Shown in pieces: positions 7,831 through 15,040 of a stretch of 64,000 nt of DNA. The stretch spans positions 1 to 64,000 of the forward strand of contig CANNAM010000012.1 in the NCBI GenBank assembly GCA_947502595.1, written 5' to 3'. Under the pieces are notes generated by a model. The model did not search any database, was not told the origin of the DNA, and saw only the letters and a program-made list of their open reading frames with translations. The translations under genes and the position numbers were made by a program. The stretch comes from an uncultured Marinicella sp. (GTDB taxonomy: Bacteria; Pseudomonadota; Gammaproteobacteria; Xanthomonadales; Marinicellaceae). The first letter of the stretch is position 1; the number at the start of each line of letters is the position of its first letter.

Positions 7831-8781
7831 ATGATCAGAAAAACAATAACCTTACTCACATTATTAGCCATGAATTTTATGGTTTATGCCGAAAGTATGC
7901 AAGGTCAGCCTGCACCGACTTTCAATCTTGAGGACCAAGCGGGGCAATTACATCAGTTGGCAGATTACCAAGGCAAGTACTTGGTGGTGTATTTCTACCC
8001 CAAAAATAACACCTCTGGGTGTACTATTGAAGCCAAAGCGTTTCGGGACAACTACGCCACTATACAGGGTTTGAACGCCGTTGTTTTAGGGGTGTCTTTA
8101 GATGACGCTGAGTCGCACCGTGCTTTTATCAAAGAGTATGAATTGCCCTTCAATTTATTGGTGGATGCCGATAAACAAATGTCACGTGATTATGGTGTTG
8201 ATGGCGGTATGGCTTTTTTCAGTTATGCCAAAAGGCAAACATTCATCATTGATCCAACAGGTCAAATCGCAGTACATTTTGAGCAAGTTGATCCAAGTAC
8301 CCATGCCGATCAAGTCATCAAAGCTTTACAAGAATTACAAGCCACCGTTGAACAACCAGCACAACAGACTGAAAATGCAGAGACTGCGAAAGTAATTGAA
8401 GTACTCGATGGTGCTGAAGTATACGGTCAGCAGTGGCCTACTGAAACAGGCGACACCGTAGGCATTGCAAATGCATTGGCTGAACCCAGCAAATTCACCG
8501 CGACCAATCATGTTATTACTGGTAACATCACCAGGGTGTGCCAATCGAAAGGCTGCTGGATGATTTTGACCGAAGGTGATGCTTTTGCTCGTGTGGATTT
8601 CAATGACCACGCATTTTTAATTCCCAAGGATTCAAAAGGGCAGGCCGAGGTCTATGGTCGCTTGGTTGAAAAAGAACTGTCTGAAAAACAACGGGCACAC
8701 TATGCAGCTGAAGGTTCTGGTGAGTTGCCAGCCAAAAGTTATGAAGTTGTGGCAGATGCAGTGAAAATAATCGGCTCTTGA
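7831..8781 (+). CDS. Secreted peroxiredoxin (PrxQ/BCP) fused to a DUF4920 domain
   Basis: This 316-residue exported protein has a signal peptide (1-20, MVYA cut), a PrxQ/BCP thioredoxin-fold domain (about 23-170) with peroxidatic Cys64 in NTSGCTIEA, and a C-terminal DUF4920 domain (about 195-316) with GNITRVCQSKGCWMIL and AEVYGRLVEKELSE. The resolving Cys normally five residues after the peroxidatic one is absent (Lys69), so this is a one-Cys form or uses a Cys from DUF4920. The ATG at 7831 starts the signal peptide and has GAGAA upstream; the frame extends back to 7786 without purpose. It probably reduces peroxides in the periplasm. Domain fusion is seen directly; cooperation of the two domains is inferred. 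Confidence 0.85.
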   Translation: MIRKTITLLTLLAMNFMVYAESMQGQPAPTFNLEDQAGQLHQLADYQGKYLVVYFYPKNNTSGCTIEAKAFRDNYATIQGLNAVVLGVSLDDAESHRAFIKEYELPFNLLVDADKQMSRDYGVDGGMAFFSYAKRQTFIIDPTGQIAVHFEQVDPSTHADQVIKALQELQATVEQPAQQTENAETAKVIEVLDGAEVYGQQWPTETGDTVGIANALAEPSKFTATNHVITGNITRVCQSKGCWMILTEGDAFARVDFNDHAFLIPKDSKGQAEVYGRLVEKELSEKQRAHYAAEGSGELPAKSYEVVADAVKIIGS

Positions 8782-8822
8782 AGCCAATAAAAATTTATAA
8801 ACTGAAATAAAGGAGTGTGCTT

Positions 8823-10202
8823 GTGGAAGGTGTGATTGGAATATTGTTGTCGCTGGGTTTGTTGATGTATTTGGCTTACCGGGGAATCAGTGTCATCATT
8901 TTAGCCCCTGTGTTGGCTATGCTGGCTGTGGTTTTGGCTGGAGAGGGCAGTCAAATGTTGGGTATTTATACGCAAATATTCATGGCTAAACTGGGTTCCT
9001 TTGCCATCAGTTACTTTCCGATTTTTCTGTTGGGTGCCATCTTTGGCAAACTGATGGAAGATTCTGGCTCAGCGAAAGCCATCGCCAGAAGCATCATCAA
9101 TGTTCTGGGTATCAGACATGCGGTTTTTGCCATTGTTGCGGCATGTGGGATGCTGACTTACGGTGGCGTTTCAGTGTTTGTTGTGGCCTTTGCTGTATAC
9201 CCGTTGGCAGCTGCATTGTTCCGCGAAATTGATTTACCTAAAAGGTTCATTCCTGCGGCTGTGGCCTTGGGTGCTTTTACTTTTACCATGACCTGTTTAC
9301 CGGGTACTTCACAAATTCACAACATCATTCCAGCCAAATATTTCGGCACCGACATGTATGCAGCTCCAGTGATTGGTTTACTGGCTGGTTTCAGTATGAT
9401 GTTTGCAGGTATTGCCTGGATTAATTACCGCATCAAGCAAAACAACACTGAAGGTTATGGTGAAAACCACAGCAAAGAACCCTTGGTGGTTGAGGACCAT
9501 ACCTTGCCACATATATTGACTGCAGTGATGCCTATTTTAGTGGTTGTGTTGGCTAACTTTTTGTTACAAAAACTGGTCATACCTAATTGGGATACCGCGT
9601 ATTTAGGCACTGAAAAATTTGGTCAGGTTAATGTCAATAATGTCAAATCAATCTGGTCAATGATCATGTCTCTGGTGTTGGCAATCATCGTGGTCATTGG
9701 TTTGAACTGGAAAAAGTTTGTTGATGTCAACGCCACCATGACCAAAGGAGCCATGGGCTCCATGTTACCTACTTTCAACACCGCTTCAGAAGTTGGTTAT
9801 GGCGCCACCATTGCTTCGTTGGCGGCGTTTACTGTTGTGAAGAACGCAGTGATTAATATTTCACCTGAAAACCCGTTGATTTCTGAAGTGGTGGCCGTCA
9901 ATGTGCTGGCTGGTATCACTGGCTCAGCCTCTGGAGGTTTGACCATTGCTTTGGAAGCATTGGGCAGCACCTATACTGAGCTCGCTCAGCAATTCAGCAT
10001 CAACCCAGAATGGATGCATCGTTTGGCCTCTATGGCCTCCGGTGGTTTTGATTCTTTGCCTCACAACGGTGCAGTGATTACTTTGTTAACCATTTGCGGT
10101 TTGTCGCACAGGCAATCATACAAAGACATATTTATGGTTTCGTTGGTGATTCCAGTGACCATTACAGCCATCACTGTGGGTATTTTAAGTTTACTGATTT
10201 AG
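8823..10202 (+). CDS. GntP-family permease
   Basis: This roughly 459-residue integral membrane protein has about twelve to fourteen hydrophobic segments. The GntP pattern is visible: FPIFLLGAIFGKLMEDSG near residue 62, MLTYGGVSVFVVAFAVYPL near 107-126, and a re-entrant TCLPGTSQIHNIIPAKYFGT near 160-179. GntP members are proton symporters for gluconate and related hydroxy or keto acids; the substrate here is unknown. The start is taken as GTG 8823 because the AGGAG at 8811-8815 is then 7 nt away; GTG 8817 would be too close. The gene is 41 nt after the peroxiredoxin gene and 12 nt before the PhyH gene, so substrate uptake and oxidation may be linked. Confidence 0.85.
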   Translation: MEGVIGILLSLGLLMYLAYRGISVIILAPVLAMLAVVLAGEGSQMLGIYTQIFMAKLGSFAISYFPIFLLGAIFGKLMEDSGSAKAIARSIINVLGIRHAVFAIVAACGMLTYGGVSVFVVAFAVYPLAAALFREIDLPKRFIPAAVALGAFTFTMTCLPGTSQIHNIIPAKYFGTDMYAAPVIGLLAGFSMMFAGIAWINYRIKQNNTEGYGENHSKEPLVVEDHTLPHILTAVMPILVVVLANFLLQKLVIPNWDTAYLGTEKFGQVNVNNVKSIWSMIMSLVLAIIVVIGLNWKKFVDVNATMTKGAMGSMLPTFNTASEVGYGATIASLAAFTVVKNAVINISPENPLISEVVAVNVLAGITGSASGGLTIALEALGSTYTELAQQFSINPEWMHRLASMASGGFDSLPHNGAVITLLTICGLSHRQSYKDIFMVSLVIPVTITAITVGILSLLI

Positions 10203-10214
10203 TGGCGAGCTAAA

Positions 10215-10973
10215 ATGAAATTAACCGAACAAGAGATTGCACAATTCAAGGCAGATGGTTATTTAATTAGGCGGCAGCTGATTGATATGGCCTTGCTCAA
10301 TGACCTGCGTCATCAAGTGAAGTTACATTTGCAGTTGCGCATTCCTCCTTTTGAGTTAGAGGCTGAGGTGGGTTACCCCAAAGCGCCAGAATCTGTTGAT
10401 GCAGAAGGCGGGCAAACCATTCGCCGTTTGCTGTTGGCTTACAGCCGTGATGCAGCATTTCGTGAGTGGGCAAAAAACAAAGTGGTGAAACAAATACTGC
10501 AACAGTTACTCGACTCTGAGCAAGTGTATTTGGTGCAATCCCATCATAACTGCATCATGACCAAACAGCCTCAGTACTCCAGCAAAACAGGCTGGCACAG
10601 GGACATCAGGTATTGGAAATTCAGTGATGACCTATTGGTCAACTCATGGTTGGCGATGGGCGATGAAAATAACGCCAATGGATGTCTTAAAGTGTTACCT
10701 GGCACCCAGCGCTTAGCTGTGAATGCTGATATGGTGGACAAAGAACTGTTTTTAAACCCGCAACACCCCAAAGCCAAAGCGTTGGTTGAAGCGGCAGTGG
10801 ATGTTGAGTTGGTTGCCGGTGATGTATTGTTTTTTCATGCTGGTTTGTTCCATGCCGCCAATCACAACCAAACCGAGCAGGCCAAATTCTCTTTGGTCAA
10901 CTCCTACCACGGTGCGGGAAATAAACCATTAGCGAATTCAAAGTCAACCACCTATGAAGAAATATTGCTTTGA
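10215..10973 (+). CDS. Phytanoyl-CoA dioxygenase (PhyH) family Fe(II)/2-oxoglutarate oxygenase
   Basis: This 252-residue protein has the PhyH jelly-roll fold signature. The iron-binding facial triad is seen as His128-x-Asp130 in TGWHRDIRYW and a distal His in DVLFFHAGLFHAANHN (about residues 208-222); an Asn-rich NANGCLKVLPGTQRL segment lies between them. Such enzymes hydroxylate small molecules or lipids using O2 and 2-oxoglutarate. It follows the GntP permease by 12 nt and is closed by a perfect bidirectional terminator, so a permease-oxygenase pair acting on one carboxylate is a plausible inference. The substrate cannot be told from sequence. Confidence 0.85.
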   Translation: MKLTEQEIAQFKADGYLIRRQLIDMALLNDLRHQVKLHLQLRIPPFELEAEVGYPKAPESVDAEGGQTIRRLLLAYSRDAAFREWAKNKVVKQILQQLLDSEQVYLVQSHHNCIMTKQPQYSSKTGWHRDIRYWKFSDDLLVNSWLAMGDENNANGCLKVLPGTQRLAVNADMVDKELFLNPQHPKAKALVEAAVDVELVAGDVLFFHAGLFHAANHNQTEQAKFSLVNSYHGAGNKPLANSKSTTYEEILL

Positions 10974-10997
10974 GGTTGGGCTTTGGTTTTAGCCAAA

Positions 10998-11025
10998 AAA
11001 AACGGAGTCCATGGACTCCGTTTTT
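10998..11025. terminator. Bidirectional rho-independent terminator between phyH-like and csp genes
   Basis: A perfect palindrome with a CGGAGTCC/GGACTCCG core, five A on one side and five T on the other, lies between two convergent genes. It can terminate both the oxygenase transcript on the plus strand and the cold-shock transcript on the minus strand. Confidence 0.9.
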
Positions 11026-11046
11026 GTATTCAGTTTTAAAACTGAG

Positions 11047-11262
11047 TTATATCGCTTGGATATTTTCAGCTTGAGGTCCTTTTTGACCTTGGGTGACGTT
11101 GAACTCAACTTGTTGACCTTCTTGCAACGTTCTGAAGCCATCGCCGTCTGTTTGGATCGCACTGTAATGAGCGAATACATCAGAACCTGATGCTTGTTGA
11201 ATGAAACCAAAACCTTTTGACTCGTCAAACCATTTGACGGTACCTGTTACTTTTTCTGACAT
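11047..11262 (-). CDS. CspA-family cold-shock protein
   Basis: This 71-residue single-domain OB-fold protein has the two nucleic-acid-binding motifs KGFGFIQ (RNP1, residues 16-22) and DVFAHYS (RNP2, about 28-34), plus the [11 protein letters not shown] opening. Such proteins bind single-stranded RNA and act as RNA chaperones, in cold or stationary phase. The leader between 11263 and 11424 is long (about 160 nt) and free of genes, as usual for csp messages that fold in a temperature-dependent way, but I cannot show a thermosensor. A bidirectional terminator follows directly. Which paralogue (CspA, CspD or other) is not decidable. Confidence 0.95.
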   Translation of the reverse strand: MSEKVTGTVKWFDESKGFGFIQQASGSDVFAHYSAIQTDGDGFRTLQEGQQVEFNVTQGQKGPQAENIQAI

Positions 11263-11424
11263 AGTGTAATACCTTAATTAATAATAAAAAATGCTGGAAT
11301 AATCGCCATGTACTTTGACTTGTCAACGAACAGAGTACAGCACTTATAAAGGCTATTCTCACGGGTATTCGAGCACGGCGCAGTCTATAGGCAGGTCAAG
11401 CTTATGTCAAATTAAAAACCATAC

Positions 11425-11455
11425 ATTGCGGTATTTTGTTTAAAAATACCGCAAT
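11425..11455 (-). terminator. Probable terminator of the coq7-ETFQO operon
   Basis: ATTGCGGTATTTT pairs perfectly with AAAATACCGCAAT across a four to five base loop. On the minus strand it follows the oxidoreductase stop by about 30 nt and is followed by GTATGGTTTTTAATTT, a moderate U-tract. Confidence 0.65.
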
Positions 11456-11486
11456 CAGATCGTATTGCTAAGCCAAAGGATATTTT

Positions 11487-13133
11487 TTACATGTTTGAAT
11501 AGTTGGGGCCACCGCCACCTTCAGGCGTTTGCCAGTTGATGTTTTTAGATGGATCTTTGATGTCACAGGTTTTACAGTGCACACAGTTTTGTGCATTGAT
11601 TCTGAACACCGGCTGTTGACCTTCTTGAACCACTTCATAAACTGCTGCTGGACAGTATCGTTGTGCTGGCTCTGCCCATTTAGGTAGGTTGACCTCAATC
11701 GGTATGTCTGGGTCTTTCAATACCAGATGGCAGGGTTGGTCTTCTTCATGGTTGGTACTGGACAAGAACACCGATGACAAACGATCAAATGAAACCTCGT
11801 TGTCTGGTCTTGGGTAGTCAATCGGTTTGAATTGATCGGCTGGTTTCAGTGTGGCATGGTCAGGGGTTTTGTTGTACCAAGTGAATGGCAGTTTGCCCCT
11901 GAAAATATTTTGATCGATGAAAGTGAAAGCCGCACCAAAAAACGTACCCAGTTTATTCAAACCAGGCTCAAAATTTCTGGTTTGTTGTAACTCTCGGTAA
12001 ATCGACGAAGCTTTGATGTTATCGGCATAAGCGCTTAACTCTCCGCTGGCTTGGTCTTTGAGCATGGCATCAGCGATACTTTCGGCCGCAATGATACCGG
12101 ATTTGAGCGCTGTGTGCGTGCCTTTGATTTTGGCCGGATTCAGAAAGCCAGCTTCACAACCAACCAACAAGCCACCAGGGAATGTAAGTTTGGGCAGAGA
12201 TTGGAAACCGCCTTTGTTCAATGCCCTGGCTCCATAGGAAACGCGTTTGCCACCTTTGATGATGTTCTTGATGACTGGGTTTTGTTTCCACTGTTGAAAT
12301 GTTTCAAATGGACTTAAGTAAGGGTTTTCATAATTCAGTGCAACCACAAATCCTAAAGCCACAGTGCCTTGGTCTAAATGGTATAAAAACCCGCCACCTT
12401 CGGTGTGGTTGTCCAATGGCCAGCCTAAGGTGTGCACCACTTTTCCGGGTTGTGAAATGGCATCATCTACTTGCCATACTTCTTTCAGACCAATGCCATA
12501 ATGCTGTGGGTCTGCATCTTTTTGTAAGTTAAATTGTTGTGTCAGTTGTTTGCCAAGTGAGCCTCTACAACCTTCGGCAAACACAGTTTGAGGCGCCAAC
12601 AACTCATAACCAGGTTCAAAGCTGTCTTTGGGTTGTCCTTGTGCGTCAACGCCCATGTCACCGGTGATTACGCCCTTGACGGCACCATCATCACCATAAA
12701 TTATTTCTGATGCTGGAAAACCAGGAAATATATTAACCCCTAGGTTTTCTGCTTGCTCGCCTAACCATCGACACAACTTGCCCAGCGATATGATGTAGTT
12801 ACCATGGTTGCGCATCGGTCTAGGAATTAGAAAGCCCGGTACTTTGGTGTCTTTTTCTAAACCACGTAAGTAATGAAACTCATCATCAGTGACCGCTGTT
12901 TTTACCGGAGCACCTTGGCTTTGCCAATCTGGGAACAGTTCGGTCAAAGCTTCGGTCTCTATAACAGCACCAGACATGATGTGGGCGCCTATTTCTGAGC
13001 CTTTTTCAACCAAGGCGATTTGCCAGTCTTTGTTGTGCTGCTGTGACAGTTGTGCCAAACGACAAGCAGTTGCTAATCCTGCTGGGCCACCACCGACGAT
13101 GATGACATCAAACTCCATAGATTCTCTGTTCAT
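11487..13133 (-). CDS. Electron transfer flavoprotein-ubiquinone oxidoreductase
   Basis: This 548-residue membrane-associated flavoprotein passes electrons from ETF (fatty acid and amino acid oxidation) to ubiquinone. The N-terminus has the FAD dinucleotide fold DVIIVGGGPAGLATACRLA; the middle holds the quinone-binding region; the C-terminus has the [4Fe-4S] ligands in RYCPAAVYE and NCVHCKTCDIKDP. I chose ATG 13133 (MNRESMEFDV, the usual family start) rather than the upstream 13184 because it overlaps the coq7 stop as ATGA. Coupling to coq7, a ubiquinone-synthesis gene, makes biological sense because this enzyme reduces ubiquinone. Confidence 0.95.
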   Translation of the reverse strand: MNRESMEFDVIIVGGGPAGLATACRLAQLSQQHNKDWQIALVEKGSEIGAHIMSGAVIETEALTELFPDWQSQGAPVKTAVTDDEFHYLRGLEKDTKVPGFLIPRPMRNHGNYIISLGKLCRWLGEQAENLGVNIFPGFPASEIIYGDDGAVKGVITGDMGVDAQGQPKDSFEPGYELLAPQTVFAEGCRGSLGKQLTQQFNLQKDADPQHYGIGLKEVWQVDDAISQPGKVVHTLGWPLDNHTEGGGFLYHLDQGTVALGFVVALNYENPYLSPFETFQQWKQNPVIKNIIKGGKRVSYGARALNKGGFQSLPKLTFPGGLLVGCEAGFLNPAKIKGTHTALKSGIIAAESIADAMLKDQASGELSAYADNIKASSIYRELQQTRNFEPGLNKLGTFFGAAFTFIDQNIFRGKLPFTWYNKTPDHATLKPADQFKPIDYPRPDNEVSFDRLSSVFLSSTNHEEDQPCHLVLKDPDIPIEVNLPKWAEPAQRYCPAAVYEVVQEGQQPVFRINAQNCVHCKTCDIKDPSKNINWQTPEGGGGPNYSNM

Positions 13134-13786
13134 ATTCTGTAACTCACCATTTTCATTATTTTTGACATACCAGTCATGACCCATTTAACAGGTTCTGGTA
13201 ACTCCACGCCCCCAGCATCTTTGGCGTCATTGCCATGCCGTATTTCATCTGCTTGCATTTGTTGTAATATTTTCAATGACTTTGGGTCTTGTGGGCCAAT
13301 GTCATCAATGTGTTCTTGTAAATGCGATTCAACCTGTCTTTCGGTTTCAATCACAAAGCCATAACTCACAGGGTCGCCAAAAAATGCCGCCAAAGAACCA
13401 ATCGCAAAAGAGTGCAGGTACCAAAACGGATTGGTGACGCTGACTTGGGCACCCAGTTCATCCAGTCTGGACTGGCACCAGTTAAGGTGGTCATGCTCTT
13501 CAGCAGCCGCTTTGAGTAAGTGGGCTTTGGTTTGCGGGTCTTTGGCCATCATGGCTTGCCCATTGTATAAAGCTTGTGCACACACTTCACCGGTGTGGTT
13601 GATGCGCATCAGTCCAGCTGTGTGTCGCTGTTGTTGTGCTGATAACTCAGGTTGAGGCAGCTTCGCACCAGGGACTGCTTGTTGATTGTTGGTTTGGTGA
13701 TTGAGCACTTTTAACATGCGATCAAATTCAAGCATCAATTGGTTGCCCAGTGATTCATTTTCAGTGCGCATTGACATTATATTCAT
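13130..13786 (-). CDS. coq7: Coq7-type 2-polyprenyl-3-methyl-6-methoxy-1,4-benzoquinone monooxygenase
   Basis: This 218-residue di-iron hydroxylase makes the penultimate ring hydroxylation of ubiquinone synthesis. The carboxylate-bridged di-iron ligands are visible: NHTGEVCAQALY (Glu), AAEEHDHLNW (ExxH), VIETERQVESHL (Glu) and QADEIRHG (ExxH). Short hydrophobic helices such as YLHSFAIGSLAAFFG fit membrane association. It is the bacterial Coq7 type, used in place of UbiF. The stop overlaps the oxidoreductase ATG by 4 nt. Met1, Met4 and Met6 are all possible starts; no Shine-Dalgarno decides between them. Confidence 0.95.
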   Translation of the reverse strand: MNIMSMRTENESLGNQLMLEFDRMLKVLNHQTNNQQAVPGAKLPQPELSAQQQRHTAGLMRINHTGEVCAQALYNGQAMMAKDPQTKAHLLKAAAEEHDHLNWCQSRLDELGAQVSVTNPFWYLHSFAIGSLAAFFGDPVSYGFVIETERQVESHLQEHIDDIGPQDPKSLKILQQMQADEIRHGNDAKDAGGVELPEPVKWVMTGMSKIMKMVSYRI

Positions 13787-13941
13787 GTGTTTTGGATTTT
13801 GTTTGTGGTTCGGTTAAATTCAGTGACCATTTTAACATTGATTCAACGGTATGAAGTAATTTCTCAATATTTTACATTTGGTTGGTTGATATTTTCCGGA
13901 TTATCATTAAACTCCGCTTTTTTAAAACAATGCGAAATATT

Positions 13942-14664
13942 ATGAACAAATCTGTATTAATAGTGGCGCTATCAATAACTGGTGCTTATGCCACCTCAGC
14001 TTTTGCTGACGACAGCAACTCAGGTAACTGGTCTGGCACTGGTCAATTAGGTTTCTCAATGACTTCAGGTAACTCTGACACTGAAAATTTAGTTGCTGGT
14101 TTGGCTTTGGCCAGAGAAAGTGAGCAATGGGTGAACAGTTTTTCATTGGATATGTTGCGTGCTTCTGCTGATGACGTTGATACGGCAGAACGCTTCACTA
14201 TAGCTACTCGCAACGGATATAAATTAGATGACAATGATTATATTTATAACAGCACACGTTATGAAAATGACAACTTTTCTGGTTTAGATTACAGCATCAC
14301 CACTTCTTTTGGTTGGGGTCATCAGTTCAGTGATACTGAAACTTATAAACTGTCTTCAGAAATTGGTGTGGGTTATAAAATTGAAGCCATAGATATTGAT
14401 CGTTCAGAGAACTCAGGCGCGGTTTTGGTGGGCAAGTTGAACCTAATGCGTCAACTGACTGAAACCACGCAATTTGTTGATACCTTGTTGGTTGAAGCAA
14501 CTGATGACAACACTTTTATTCAAAATGACGCCGGTTTTAAATTCAAAGTAAGTGATAAGTTTGGGGTTAAATTGGCTCACCAATACCGTCACAACACCGA
14601 TGCTCCTTTGGGTAAAGATTCTACCGATACTTTGGTATCTGCCAATTTGACTTATGAGTTTTAA
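13942..14664 (+). CDS. DUF481 outer-membrane beta-barrel protein
   Basis: This 240-residue protein opens with a signal peptide (MNKSVLIVALSITGAYATSAFA), followed by alternating amphipathic beta strands and a C-terminal Phe in NLTYEF, the recognition signal for outer-membrane barrel insertion. The GTGQLGFSMTSGNSDTENLV opening (salt-induced or YdiY-like) and strand-turn periodicity match DUF481. Function of the family is poorly known; E. coli YdiY is acid-inducible. Two upstream in-frame starts exist (13882, 13930), but only 13942 gives a clean signal peptide. A stem-loop follows at 14724. Confidence 0.85.
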   Translation: MNKSVLIVALSITGAYATSAFADDSNSGNWSGTGQLGFSMTSGNSDTENLVAGLALARESEQWVNSFSLDMLRASADDVDTAERFTIATRNGYKLDDNDYIYNSTRYENDNFSGLDYSITTSFGWGHQFSDTETYKLSSEIGVGYKIEAIDIDRSENSGAVLVGKLNLMRQLTETTQFVDTLLVEATDDNTFIQNDAGFKFKVSDKFGVKLAHQYRHNTDAPLGKDSTDTLVSANLTYEF

Positions 14665-14723
14665 GTTGCTTGTATAAGTCAGTTTAATTTGCCAGTAATA
14701 CTGGCTTCAGGCTGGTGACTGAG

Positions 14724-14751
14724 TCCCCACTTTCTTGAGTGGGGATGTTTT
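14724..14751 (+). terminator. Stem-loop after the DUF481 gene
   Basis: TCCCCACT (14724-14731) pairs perfectly with AGTGGGGA (14738-14745) around TTCTTG and is followed by TGTTTTG. It lies 60 nt after the DUF481 stop and is a fair terminator candidate. Confidence 0.6.
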
Positions 14752-14951
14752 GACTTTAACCAAGCAAAACGATTTACCTGCCTTTCTAAAGTCATCATGC
14801 ACGCCACTGAGCCTCTGGCCTCAAGTTATAGCTCCGGCAGGTGTTCAATAAATAACGCAATTTTCTTGGTGACTTACTTTGTTTAAGCAGGCTGAAAAAA
14901 CTTTTTCGCGCACCCGGTTTACGCAAAAGTTTTGGTTGGTTCTTTGAGTTT
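14752..14951. other. Intergenic stretch with no recognised gene
   Basis: The gap of 376 bases between the DUF481 and CoA-transferase genes holds a terminator at its left and a promoter/palindrome at its right. The 200 bases between them contain GC-richer patches and a few short complementary segments but no reading frame, tRNA or RNA family I recognise. A short RNA gene cannot be excluded. Confidence 0.4.
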
Positions 14952-15002
14952 TTGAACTGAATTATTGTGATTGCTATTAAAGCACATCAATTGATGTGCT
15001 TT
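14952..15002 (+). promoter_or_regulatory. Promoter overlapping a perfect 24-bp palindrome, upstream of the acetyl-CoA hydrolase-like gene
   Basis: TTGAAC (14952-14957), 17 bases, and TATTAA (14975-14980) form a sigma-70 type promoter. A perfect palindrome with the half-site AAAGCACATCAA covers 14979-15002, over the expected start of transcription, and is followed by more T. It can be read as an operator or, with a T-tract, as a short terminator hairpin for a transcript from the left. Confidence 0.5.
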
Positions 15003-15040
15003 TTTGGTTACAATATTGGATCAACTGAGGTGTTCTGGAC

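Noticed and set aside
11263-11424. Cold-shock thermosensor in the csp leader
   Set aside because: A long leader is present, but I could not identify conserved cold-box or pairing elements by eye.
14752-14951. RNA gene such as 6S RNA or tmRNA between two hairpins
   Set aside because: I could not match conserved parts of these RNAs, and no promoter precedes the segment.
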